Shown here: piece by piece, positions 20,241 to 45,089 of the stretch
Layout: each line of letters begins with the position of its first letter
Position numbering within the stretch: position 1 is the stretch's first letter
Origin: an uncultured bacterium
GTDB lineage: Bacteria; Patescibacteriota; Saccharimonadia; Saccharimonadales; Saccharimonadaceae
Direction: 5' to 3'
Assembly (NCBI GenBank): GCA_903900345.1
Contig: CAIUMO010000025.1
Span: forward strand, 25,149-89,148
Length of the DNA stretch: 64,000 bases
Program-made: the position numbers and the translations under genes
Notes under the pieces: model-generated
Databases searched by the model: none
What the model saw: the letters and a program-made list of their open reading frames with translations, nothing else
Told to the model about the DNA's origin: nothing

Positions 20241-21557
20241 ATGACGCGAACACTAACACGAGAACTAGCAACAAAAGTTGGCGAAACCGTCACCATTAGC
20301 GGCTGGTTGCATAAAAAACGACTACTCGGCGGCCTTAATTTTATTACTTTGCGTGACCGCGGCGGGGTTGCTCAGACACTGATTGACAACAAAGAAGAAC
20401 TTGAAAAGCTACGCGGACTACAAATCGGCACTGTCTTGACCCTGACTGGCCAGGTAGTAGCCGATGACCGTGCTCCAGGTGGAGCCGAATTACACTATGT
20501 CAAAGTCACGGTTGATGTGCCAGTGACAGATGAACCGCCAATTGAAGTTGATAAGCCAATATCGCATAAATCAGAGCACCTAGATACGCTATTTGAAAAC
20601 CGCGTTCTGAATATTCGTAACCTGCAAGAGCAGAAAATATTCAAAATTAGAGCCGATCTAACTTACTATATTCGTGATTTTTTACGCAGTCGTGAATTCG
20701 TTGAGATTGATACGCCAAAATTATTAGCCGAAGCTACCGAAGGTGGTTCTGAAGTCTTTACATTGGATTATTTTGGTAAAATCGCAACTTTAGCACAAAG
20801 CCCTCAGCTGTTTAAGCAAATTATGGTTGGTGCTTTTGAACGTGTTTACGAAATCGGTCATTCCTACCGAGCCGAACCAAGCGCTACCACTCGTCATTTA
20901 ACCGAACTAACGATGCTTGATATCGAGATGGGCTTTGTTGAAGGCCACGATGAAGTGCTAGATATGGTTGGCGACATGACGCAAACTGTTTTGAAACGTG
21001 TTTATCAGGAGCATGCTGACGATTTGCGAACATTCAACGCTCTTGAGCTAAAACTTCCCGAAGATGGCAAGGTGCCACGATTTACAATCGCCCAAATTCA
21101 TGACATGTACACCAAAGCTACCAAGACTGATACGACTCGGGAAAAAGATTTAATCCCTGACGAAGAGCGTTGGATTAGCAATTACGCTCGTAAACAACTT
21201 GGTACAGATTTAGTTTATGCAATTCGCTTTCCAATTGAAGCCGCCAAGTTTTATCACAGAGTCGACGTACAGGACGGAACTGTGCTTTGGGGTGACCTAT
21301 TGATGCGTGGTCTTGAAATTGCGACTGTGCCACTACGTGAAAATAACTATGACAAGATGATCGAACAGATGAAAAAGGCCGGACTTGATGTTGAGCACGA
21401 AGGTTTCAAATATTACTTGCAAGCTTTTAAATACGGCCTGCCTCAACATGGTGGCTGTGGTTTTGGTGTTGACCGACTGGTCCAAAAAACTATTGGTCTA
21501 GCCAATGTCAAAGAAGCTTGTTTGTTCCCACGCGATATAAACAGGCTGACACCATAG
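20241..21557 (+). CDS. aspS: Aspartate-tRNA(Asn/Asp) ligase, archaeal/short type
   Basis: 438 aa; OB domain TISGWLHKKRLLGGLNFITLRDRGG; class II motifs FVEIDTPKLLAEATEGGSEVF, YEIGHSYRAEPSATTRHL, GCGFGVDRLVQ; no bacterial-type insertion domain. Confidence 0.88.
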   Translation: MTRTLTRELATKVGETVTISGWLHKKRLLGGLNFITLRDRGGVAQTLIDNKEELEKLRGLQIGTVLTLTGQVVADDRAPGGAELHYVKVTVDVPVTDEPPIEVDKPISHKSEHLDTLFENRVLNIRNLQEQKIFKIRADLTYYIRDFLRSREFVEIDTPKLLAEATEGGSEVFTLDYFGKIATLAQSPQLFKQIMVGAFERVYEIGHSYRAEPSATTRHLTELTMLDIEMGFVEGHDEVLDMVGDMTQTVLKRVYQEHADDLRTFNALELKLPEDGKVPRFTIAQIHDMYTKATKTDTTREKDLIPDEERWISNYARKQLGTDLVYAIRFPIEAAKFYHRVDVQDGTVLWGDLLMRGLEIATVPLRENNYDKMIEQMKKAGLDVEHEGFKYYLQAFKYGLPQHGGCGFGVDRLVQKTIGLANVKEACLFPRDINRLTP

Positions 21558-21559
21558 CT

Positions 21560-22033
21560 ATGACTGAAATCGCTACTTTGGGCAATGTAGTAAATCCGTC
21601 AGAGATTGTTGTTGTTAATAAACAGCGGCATTTCTTGGCTGCCTTCTTCTTAAGCTTTATATGGGGAGTCTTCGGAATCGATCGATTCTATCTTGGTAAA
21701 ATTTGGACTGGCATTTTGAAACTCTTAACTTTTGGTGGTTTTGGTCTTTGGGCGATAATCGATCTGTCGTCTATTATGTCTGGTAACATGCGCGATAAAC
21801 AGGGGAACGAAATGTTAGAAGCTGCTCGCTACAAGAAATTTGCAAGTCGAACGGTCACTATTTTTGCCTTGGTCGTCAGCGCTACGATTATAATAGTCGT
21901 TGGACTTTCGATATATGCTGTCATGCAATTTTTGCAGAATGGCGGAATCGACAATATTCAAAAGCTTATTCCTAGCGGTAGCCAAACAACAGATGTTAAC
22001 CAAATACTAAATTCATTAAATCAGTCACTTTAA
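21560..22033 (+). CDS. TM2-domain membrane protein
   Basis: FFLSFIWGVFGIDRFYLGKIWTGILKLLTFGGFGLWAIIDL (TM2 motif). Confidence 0.85.
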   Translation: MTEIATLGNVVNPSEIVVVNKQRHFLAAFFLSFIWGVFGIDRFYLGKIWTGILKLLTFGGFGLWAIIDLSSIMSGNMRDKQGNEMLEAARYKKFASRTVTIFALVVSATIIIVVGLSIYAVMQFLQNGGIDNIQKLIPSGSQTTDVNQILNSLNQSL

Positions 22034-22073
22034 TTGACCAAATAGCTATCGGCATTAGATAATAGGAAACAGT

Positions 22074-22625
22074 ATGCGAATTACGAATAAATTATTAATT
22101 TTTGGCTTTGTGACTGTGGCTTTAATAAGCGGCTTAGCCTTTTTGCCGGTTTTTGCTCAAAATACAGCGATGACAGACCAACAGGTTCAATTAATTCGTG
22201 ATAACTGCGTTTCAACCAAGAATACCTTGAATCAGCTCCATTCAAGCGATGCGCTGTTACGTGTTAACAGGGGACAGATTTATGAATCGATGTCGACCAA
22301 GCTAATGGAAAAGTTTAATAGTCGAGTTTCTAGCAACGGCCTTAGCAATTCTAATTTAGTCTTGGTGGCCAATAACTACAGTACGGCACTTGATACTTTT
22401 AGGGCTGACTATATCATCTACGAGAAGCAATTAACGTTGTCCATGAATATCGATTGTTCAAAGCAGCCGATCGTTTTTTATGATGCCGTTGCTTTGGCTC
22501 GCAATGAACGCAGCCAGGTTCACGCCGACGTCTTGAAGTTGAATCAGTTGATTGATCAATATCAGGCTTCTGTCAGCCAATTTGGACAAGATTATCAGAC
22601 TGCTATGCAGGGAGTAAAACAATAA
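22074..22625 (+). CDS. Secreted/exported hypothetical protein
   Basis: N-terminal signal-like segment; helical remainder. Confidence 0.6.
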   Translation: MRITNKLLIFGFVTVALISGLAFLPVFAQNTAMTDQQVQLIRDNCVSTKNTLNQLHSSDALLRVNRGQIYESMSTKLMEKFNSRVSSNGLSNSNLVLVANNYSTALDTFRADYIIYEKQLTLSMNIDCSKQPIVFYDAVALARNERSQVHADVLKLNQLIDQYQASVSQFGQDYQTAMQGVKQ

Positions 22626-22954
22626 TGGAAGAACACGAGCATCGTTTTTCTTTGATGATCATTCTTTCAATTATATTGGCATTTATATTGACGTTCGTCA
22701 GTATGGCTTTATATAACAGCAGTGGAGCAGCTCAACTTGACCTAAGTCGACCTGGTTATAAAGACGTAAGGTCTCAGGTTGTGAATGATGATAATTTCCA
22801 AGATTATTCAAGTTCAGGATCAATTAATCAAGCTGCGATTAATGAATTTGTATCAATGTATCATCAACAGGCTGTTAAAACTGAATCAGTTGATGCCTTT
22901 GGCGGTGACCCACTCAGCACCGATGCTTTGGGTCTGGTTCCAACGTCTAATTAA
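22625..22954 (+). CDS. Small membrane-anchored hypothetical protein
   Basis: TAATG overlap with upstream gene; single N-terminal TM. Confidence 0.55.
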   Translation: MEEHEHRFSLMIILSIILAFILTFVSMALYNSSGAAQLDLSRPGYKDVRSQVVNDDNFQDYSSSGSINQAAINEFVSMYHQQAVKTESVDAFGGDPLSTDALGLVPTSN

Positions 22955-24207
22955 TTCTTTGCTAGTTGTTCGCGCAGCCAACTGTCAATCTTGCCAGCGC
23001 CCATACATAGTACTAATTTACCTTGGCTGCGGTGTCTTTGGACGTCATTCCACAGCTCGTCATTAAAGTCGACAATGTGGACATTTGACCGATTGGTGAT
23101 GTTTTGAATTAATTCTTCTGGTTTTAGAATCGGTAATTTAGGGTCTTCGCGCGATAAATAAGTTGGCAGCCAATAAACCTCTTCGGCTAGTTCGAATTGA
23201 TCGGTGTATTGATCACGAATCTCATGTTGCCTAATGTTCTGATGTGGCTGATAAACAAGTACAACGTGGTCCGATATTTCGCGTGCCAGCTGCAAAGTGG
23301 CTGCGATTTCAACTGGATGATGACCATAGTCGCTGTACAAATTATCAGCTAGCTTTTCGTTTCTTCTGTCGGTTCCAGGAAAACCCGTTAGAATATCATC
23401 GGTATTTTGAATCAAGCCTAATAATCGGAGTGCAGTTTGGACAATTGTCGCATTACGGCGATTATGTAGACCAGCGATCTTCTGAAGTTTAGGATTAATG
23501 TCTAATGGGCTTAGCAGGCTAGTATGAGGCAAGTTATCAAATAACTCTTCGTGTTGATCGTCCCAGGCGACGACGTGATCGCTTTGAGAGGCGAATTGAC
23601 GAAAGGCATCCAAATAGCTTTTTTCGGTAGGGTAGGTATCAGGATGGTCGTAGTCGACTGCAGTGATGAGCGATAAATAAGGTTGAAAGTGCAAGAAGTT
23701 GCGATCGAACTCGTCGCATTCATATACAAAATATTTACTATCGGTATCAAATTTGCCGCTCGGCCCATAATTAATAGTTGTACCAATAGAATAACTAATC
23801 GGAACACCCAGCTGCTTTAGCGCCCATACCAACATGCCAGTCGTAGTCGTTTTGCCGTGAGTGCCAGCTACTGCGATTAGTTTGAGACCCTTGTCATTAA
23901 TGATATACGCCAATAATTCATCGCGCTTGGCGGTATGAATTCCCAATTTGCGAGCTAGTGATAATTCTGGATGATTATCAGGCAAAGCCGAAGTGTAAAT
24001 GAACCAGTCGATCGGTTGGTCCTGGTGACAGGCTTGCAAGAAGGAACCATCTTGGCCAATATTGACTGCTATGCCTTTTTGTCTAAGTTCACTTGTCATG
24101 AGCGATTCTTCTAAGTCAGATCCGACAACATTGTAACCGGCGTCATTAGCAATCTCAGCTAGCGGACCAATACCTACGCCACCTATTCCAGAAAAATATA
24201 TGTTCAT
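22951..24207 (-). CDS. murC: UDP-N-acetylmuramate-L-alanine ligase (Mur ligase)
   Basis: FSGIGGVGIGPLAEIANDAGYNVVGSD, AVAGTHGKTTTTGML, YECDEFDRNFL. Confidence 0.85.
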   Translation of the reverse strand: MNIYFSGIGGVGIGPLAEIANDAGYNVVGSDLEESLMTSELRQKGIAVNIGQDGSFLQACHQDQPIDWFIYTSALPDNHPELSLARKLGIHTAKRDELLAYIINDKGLKLIAVAGTHGKTTTTGMLVWALKQLGVPISYSIGTTINYGPSGKFDTDSKYFVYECDEFDRNFLHFQPYLSLITAVDYDHPDTYPTEKSYLDAFRQFASQSDHVVAWDDQHEELFDNLPHTSLLSPLDINPKLQKIAGLHNRRNATIVQTALRLLGLIQNTDDILTGFPGTDRRNEKLADNLYSDYGHHPVEIAATLQLAREISDHVVLVYQPHQNIRQHEIRDQYTDQFELAEEVYWLPTYLSREDPKLPILKPEELIQNITNRSNVHIVDFNDELWNDVQRHRSQGKLVLCMGAGKIDSWLREQLAKN

Positions 24208-24270
24208 TTTATTTAGTATAACATCTCGATGTGGCTCTTAATAACCCTTGTGGTATACTGGTTTTAGAAG

Positions 24271-24921
24271 TTGAGGTGGGGTTCGTCGGTGGTTGATAAA
24301 AGGCAAGTCAAAAGGGATATCAAACAATTACAGCGCGTTAAAACGTGGCAATTGTTTATATTGCTGATACTTATGGTCTTTGTGACTGCGACTTTTTTAC
24401 GGCTAAATAATATCGGTATGGTTGAGCGCCGAACGGCCGTAGTTGACGCTGATAATTCCAATAATACTTCAAAAATCCAAGACACGTTGTTTGAATTACA
24501 GCGCTACGTAACTGCCCATATGAACACCGACATGGGTAAGGGGATTTATCTGGAAGCAACCTACAAACGTGACGTTCAGACGGCCTATGACAAGGCTTCA
24601 AATGACAACAACCCGAACGGTAATATTTATAAAAAAGCACAAGAAGTTTGCGCCCCAAGGTTCACCGGTTATTCTAATGCTTATTTACAATGCACCATCG
24701 GTGAGCTGAACAAATATCCGGCCAGCGATAACCTAATTAGTTCGATTAATTTACCTCAACCTAATAGCTATCTTCATGCCTTCATTTCGCCACTTTGGTC
24801 ACCTGATTTTGCTGGTTGGTCGGTCCTAATCTGTATAGCAATTTTAACAATGATAGTAGCCAGATTGACAAGTGTTGCTGTCCTTAAACTACTCCTTCGC
24901 CACCACTATAAAAGTATTTAA
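24271..24921 (+). CDS. Membrane protein of unknown function
   Basis: 216-aa ORF with N- and C-terminal TM segments (GTG 24289 is an alternative start). Confidence 0.6.
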   Translation: MRWGSSVVDKRQVKRDIKQLQRVKTWQLFILLILMVFVTATFLRLNNIGMVERRTAVVDADNSNNTSKIQDTLFELQRYVTAHMNTDMGKGIYLEATYKRDVQTAYDKASNDNNPNGNIYKKAQEVCAPRFTGYSNAYLQCTIGELNKYPASDNLISSINLPQPNSYLHAFISPLWSPDFAGWSVLICIAILTMIVARLTSVAVLKLLLRHHYKSI

Positions 24922-24991
24922 CCGTTGACACCAAGCGCGCCACAATGTACGCTAGCTTTCGTATAGTACTAACAGGAGGGATAAGGATATT

Positions 24992-25198
24992 ATGGCTTAC
25001 AAGCACACAAACTCAAAAGGTATTACTTATTATTTGCACAGCACCGAAGTAACACTTCGTGGTGGCAAATTACAAACTATCTACTTTTTCGCTAAAGTAG
25101 CAAAGAATGCAAAAGGTCAACCAGTTGATCTTCCAGCAGACCGAATTGTCAAAGAAAACCCACGCAACGGTTTCTTGACTGTCTCAAAGAAAAAATAG
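24992..25198 (+). CDS. Small basic protein (68 aa), unknown function
   Basis: RBS (aacaggaggg), compact ORF, followed by terminator. Confidence 0.7.
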   Translation: MAYKHTNSKGITYYLHSTEVTLRGGKLQTIYFFAKVAKNAKGQPVDLPADRIVKENPRNGFLTVSKKK

Positions 25199-25261
25199 TC
25201 CGATTTCGGACTTGCACCATAAGCGAGTTTGGTTGTATAGTTAAATCAAACAAACAGGTGC

Positions 25262-25294
25262 CAAAAATGCCTCCAATCGGAGGCATTTTTGTTT
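25262..25294 (+). terminator. Rho-independent terminator
   Basis: CAAAAATGCCTCC-AATC-GGAGGCATTTTTG with T-run. Confidence 0.85.
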
Positions 25295-25334
25295 GGTTTG
25301 ATTTCTTGTGAGGTTAGACTTACAATTATGCCAA

Positions 25335-25637
25335 ATGGAAGCCATACATAAACAGACAATACAGACAGGCCAATGTGCATTTTGTGGCCAATCTGCAGCG
25401 GACTATAATTTGGAATTAAATCAAAACACTGGTGCGATTATTGTACGCTACCGCAAGTGCTATAAGGGAAAAATGTGTCGAGCATGTGCGAAAAAGACTT
25501 TTGCAAAAACTCAAGTGCACAATTTGTTCCTTGGGTGGTGGGGTACTATTAGCTTTTTTGTCACCCCGTTTTATTTGTTAGCAAACACAATATCCTACAT
25601 TTCTTTTCTGTTTGTGGCGAACAAAGAAGATCTTTAG
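25335..25637 (+). CDS. Small CxxC-containing membrane protein, unknown
   Basis: GQCAFCGQSAADYN, RYRKCYKGKMCRACAKKTF, C-terminal TM; start approximate. Confidence 0.5.
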   Translation: MEAIHKQTIQTGQCAFCGQSAADYNLELNQNTGAIIVRYRKCYKGKMCRACAKKTFAKTQVHNLFLGWWGTISFFVTPFYLLANTISYISFLFVANKEDL

Positions 25638-25698
25638 AGCGCGCCAACATTTGGTAGACAAAACAAAATAGCGACCAAAGTCGCTAATTTATCAACTG

Positions 25699-25774
25699 TG
25701 GTGGGGGCGGTTGGAGTTGAACCAACCACCAAAGCGTTATGAGCACTCTGCTCTAACCGATGAGCTACGCCCCC
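25699..25774 (-). tRNA. tRNA with CAU anticodon (Met elongator or Ile2)
   Basis: Reverse complement GGGGGCGTAGCTCATCGGTTAGAGCAGAGTGCTCATAACGCTTTGGTGGTTGGTTCAACTCCAACCGCCCCCACCA folds as cloverleaf; CCA encoded. Confidence 0.9.
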
Positions 25775-25832
25775 AGACTTAGTTATTATAGCCTATAGTT
25801 CTCTGTTGGGCTATAATGTTGGTAGGGAAATT

Positions 25833-26279
25833 ATGAAAAAAATAAACATTCGCCGTAAATATTATCAAATTCGTCACAAATATCTGACGTTGAATAATAT
25901 TGTTGTGGCGATTGGCCTGATGATTGCGGCCGGTTGGGTATGGGGGTCATTGGGAGTTCTACAGCGTAACTATGCTTTACAAAAAGAGCTAGATGACAAA
26001 TCACGTCAATTAATCGTCGCCCAGTTAGACACGGCTAGCGCCCAGCTGGAGCAACGTTATTATCAAACCGATGAATACAAAGAATTAGCCGTTCGAGAGC
26101 GCCTAGGCCTGGTTACGCCAGGTGAGAGTGTGTTAATTCTGCCACCAAACTCCGAATCTGCCAAAAATGCCGATATAGCAGCCACAAAAACATCATCGAT
26201 TGAACCAGTGCCAACCAGTAATTTGTTGCAGTGGATAAACTTCCTCTTTGGCGGCAACAGCAGCCATATATCTCAATAA
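25833..26279 (+). CDS. DivIC/FtsB-like septum formation initiator
   Basis: N-terminal TM followed by coiled-coil and YKELAVRERLGLVTPGE. Confidence 0.7.
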   Translation: MKKINIRRKYYQIRHKYLTLNNIVVAIGLMIAAGWVWGSLGVLQRNYALQKELDDKSRQLIVAQLDTASAQLEQRYYQTDEYKELAVRERLGLVTPGESVLILPPNSESAKNADIAATKTSSIEPVPTSNLLQWINFLFGGNSSHISQ

Positions 26280-26346
26280 ATTTCGACTAGTCGGACAGGT
26301 AGCGCCTTGTCAAAGCTAACTATATCTGTTAACCTGGTATATGTAT

Positions 26347-26424
26347 CGCGGGGTGGAGCAGCCTGGTTAGCTCGGATGGCTCATAACCATCAGGTCGCAA
26401 GTTCAAATCTTGCCCCCGCAACCA
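26347..26424 (+). tRNA. Initiator tRNA-fMet (CAU)
   Basis: CGCGGGGTGGAGCAG...CTCATAA...CCCCGCAACCA; C1:A72 mismatch and the bacterial initiator consensus start. Confidence 0.9.
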
Positions 26425-26466
26425 AATTAAAGCACTTATCGAAAGATAGGTGTTTTAATTTGGTTC
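26420..26466 (+). terminator. Long hairpin terminator after tRNA-fMet
   Basis: ACCAAATTAAAGCACTTATC-GAAA-GATAGGTGTTTTAATTTGGT inverted repeat. Confidence 0.7.
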
Positions 26467-26706
26467 GGGTTCTTTGCAAGCAAGCAGAGGAGGCCAAAGG
26501 CCGATAATCTTGTCCTATTAAAATAACCCATCTTTCGATGAGTTCTTCTTTATCAATAAATCAAATCATTACAAGGTTTAAGTGCACAGTGAGATAATTT
26601 CAATGTTGCAAAATTTTGTTTGCCCAGGGATTCGTTCAAACGCGAGTTCTCCAATAAAGGAAAGCTACAAGCGGAACAAATCCCCGGGGTTGGGTAGTCA
26701 TTATGA

Positions 26707-27045
26707 CTACCCTCTAGTAGCCGTCATGACTACTAGTTGGTACAAAGATACCCAAGCCAGCGCAATAACTAATGTTTTCATTAGCCATCGGCCCTGTTTG
26801 AAAGTGCTTAAAGCTAAGATGATCAACCCGTAGATAACTACCAACCCTATAAGCACAATGGCCATAGTTTGGAGATCACCACTCGTTAATCTCAAAAACT
26901 TTGAGAACAGGTGTAACCTTGTTTCGTCTGAAAATGAGACCCATATGAATTCAATTGTTAACATGGCGGCCATAATGAACGTCATGTTTTTTTGAATTAC
27001 AGAATCTACACCTTCTTTTATTTTGTTTTGTGTGTTTTTGAACAT
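26707..27045 (-). CDS. Small membrane protein of unknown function
   Basis: 112-aa ORF with two or three hydrophobic segments; RBS-like aaaggggaac upstream on the minus strand. Confidence 0.6.
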   Translation of the reverse strand: MFKNTQNKIKEGVDSVIQKNMTFIMAAMLTIEFIWVSFSDETRLHLFSKFLRLTSGDLQTMAIVLIGLVVIYGLIILALSTFKQGRWLMKTLVIALAWVSLYQLVVMTATRG

Positions 27046-27381
27046 TTTACTGTTCCCCTTTTTGTTTTTTCATCATTCTGATGATATTTTGCTACCACCG
27101 ACGAATGATGAAAATCGGGAGCAGCCGACAGTTAATCTAACCCAGGTAGGTTAACTAACGTGCTGCCTCCGAATATCAAAAAGAGAACATACTTTGGAAT
27201 AATTCCTCAATATGCACTGTAATGATCCGATTTATTAATGGTCATCTGTTACCAAGGATTTTCACCTCTGATAACTGATGGCTAAATTGTAGCATAAACA
27301 TGTTAAAATGTCAATAACTAGCGCAATGTTATGCTAATAAAAGCAAATTATGTTTATAAATATATGGCTAGATTACAGTGG

Positions 27382-27410
27382 TTACTTGACTGACGCTACC
27401 TCTTTATAAT
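27382..27410 (+). promoter_or_regulatory. Putative sigma70-type promoter for the giant-protein/F1-like operon
   Basis: TTACTT-N17-TATAAT upstream of ORF 27490. Confidence 0.5.
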
Positions 27411-27489
27411 GCTATTGTTAGTCCTATTTAATTTTGATACAATTTAGTCATAGTACGAGGGGTGTTCGTAAAGAAAAATTAGGGGGAGT

Positions 27490-28197
27490 ATGGAACGAAA
27501 TAACACTGAACAAGTTGACAATGGGCAGTCGCCTAGCGGGGCTGCTGTACCTCAGTCAAAAAAATCAAAATCAAAGAATATCTTATCAATTATAAAAAGA
27601 TTCTGGTACTTTATTGTCCTAGCTATTGTCGTAGTGGTTGGCGGTGCTATTTGGCGCACCAATGTGACTAATCAGGATAATGCCTGGGCTCGTGCAACAG
27701 CGTTCTATACGAAGGCTGATTATGACAACGCCGCCAAAGAATTGGCTGGTTTGCCAGTGCCAAGTGACGCTGCAAGATTAAAGGTTTATGCCCAGACTAT
27801 GCTTGCAAAACGTGATTTAGAAAAGGCATTGCCAGCTTACGAAAAGTTGTATGCGGCTACCAAAGAGCCTAACTACAAGATTATCTTGGGTAATATATAT
27901 AACGAGCAGAAGAATTATGACAAAGCCATCAGCACCTACAAAGAGGTCATTGCGGATAACCCCGGCTATACACAGGCCTATGTCAATTTAGCCATTCTTT
28001 ATAAGTTGCAAAATAAAATCTCAGAGGCTACTGCCATAGCTAACGCGGCTGTCAAAAGTAATCCTAATAATGTAACTTTGCTGGAACTTAAAGTCTCAAT
28101 CTTGATGGAAGATAAAACCACACAAGATTACAAAACGGCTGTCAAAGATTTAGCAGCTATTAATCCACAAGATCCTTTGCTTGACTCGTTAAAATAG
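27490..28197 (+). CDS. Membrane-anchored TPR protein
   Basis: N-terminal cytoplasmic tail + TM (FWYFIVLAIVVVVGGAIW), TPR-like repeats (YKIILGNIYNEQKNYDKAISTYKEVIADNPGYTQAYVNLAILY). Confidence 0.85.
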   Translation: MERNNTEQVDNGQSPSGAAVPQSKKSKSKNILSIIKRFWYFIVLAIVVVVGGAIWRTNVTNQDNAWARATAFYTKADYDNAAKELAGLPVPSDAARLKVYAQTMLAKRDLEKALPAYEKLYAATKEPNYKIILGNIYNEQKNYDKAISTYKEVIADNPGYTQAYVNLAILYKLQNKISEATAIANAAVKSNPNNVTLLELKVSILMEDKTTQDYKTAVKDLAAINPQDPLLDSLK

Positions 28198-28233
28198 ATA
28201 ATTCCATTTAGTGCATTAAACCGGATTGGTTGA

Positions 28234-44270
<16,037 letters not shown>

Positions 44271-44274
44271 AATA

Positions 44275-45087
44275 ATGAAAAACCCAATCAAAGATATTGA
44301 AAATAATAAACCAATCGAACACGAATTAAGTGCTCCAATTATCGAAACGCTTGGTATATCGAAAGTCTATCGTATAGGTTCAACCATGGTTAGTCCGGTG
44401 ACCGACGTGACATTGCAGGTCGGTTATGGTGAATTGGTGATAATATTCGGTCCATCGGGTGCGGGAAAGTCGACACTAATCAGTATGTTAATGGGGCTTG
44501 AAAAACCAGATGTTGGCGAAGTCTTTTTTAAGGGTATGTCTTTGTATAATTACACTGACGAGCAAAGGACGGTGATTAGGCTAAAAAAAATCAGCTATTT
44601 GCCACAAGCTCAATATTGGATTGATAACCTTGGTATTGTTGATAACGTTGCGCTACCGTTACTATTGCAGGGCTGGTCAAAATCAAGAGCTCGCACTAAA
44701 GCCAAAGAATATTTAACCAAAGTTGGTATTTCACCCGATTTAAAGCAGTCGCCCGATCAATTATCATCAGGCCAACAGCAAAAAGTTGCTTTGGCGCGGG
44801 CCTTAATCAAAGATCCATGGATAATTTTTGCCGATGAGCCAACCGCTCACCTTGATTCGAAATCGGTTGATGAAGTTGCCAAAATTTTAGTCGATACAGC
44901 TGAGAAACAAAAAATTACTATTGTAATGGTGACTCACGATTTAAGCTTTTTGAAACTATCAAAAAAGTGGTTATTTATGCAGGACGGCCGTTTGTGGAAT
45001 ATTGAGGATAAGAAAAATCCATTTACAGATATCAAACAAGTGATAGATTATATTGACCTGCAAAAAGAAAAAGAGAGGGAAGATTAA
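44275..45087 (+). CDS. ABC transporter ATP-binding protein (MacB/LolD/FtsE-like)
   Basis: GPSGAGKST, LSSGQQQKVALARAL, IIFADEPTAHLD. Confidence 0.9.
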   Translation: MKNPIKDIENNKPIEHELSAPIIETLGISKVYRIGSTMVSPVTDVTLQVGYGELVIIFGPSGAGKSTLISMLMGLEKPDVGEVFFKGMSLYNYTDEQRTVIRLKKISYLPQAQYWIDNLGIVDNVALPLLLQGWSKSRARTKAKEYLTKVGISPDLKQSPDQLSSGQQQKVALARALIKDPWIIFADEPTAHLDSKSVDEVAKILVDTAEKQKITIVMVTHDLSFLKLSKKWLFMQDGRLWNIEDKKNPFTDIKQVIDYIDLQKEKERED

Positions 45088-45089
45088 CT

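Noticed and set aside
26582-26833. Plus-strand 83-aa ORF
   Set aside because: Overlaps antisense to the more plausible membrane protein 26707-27045 and has no family signal.
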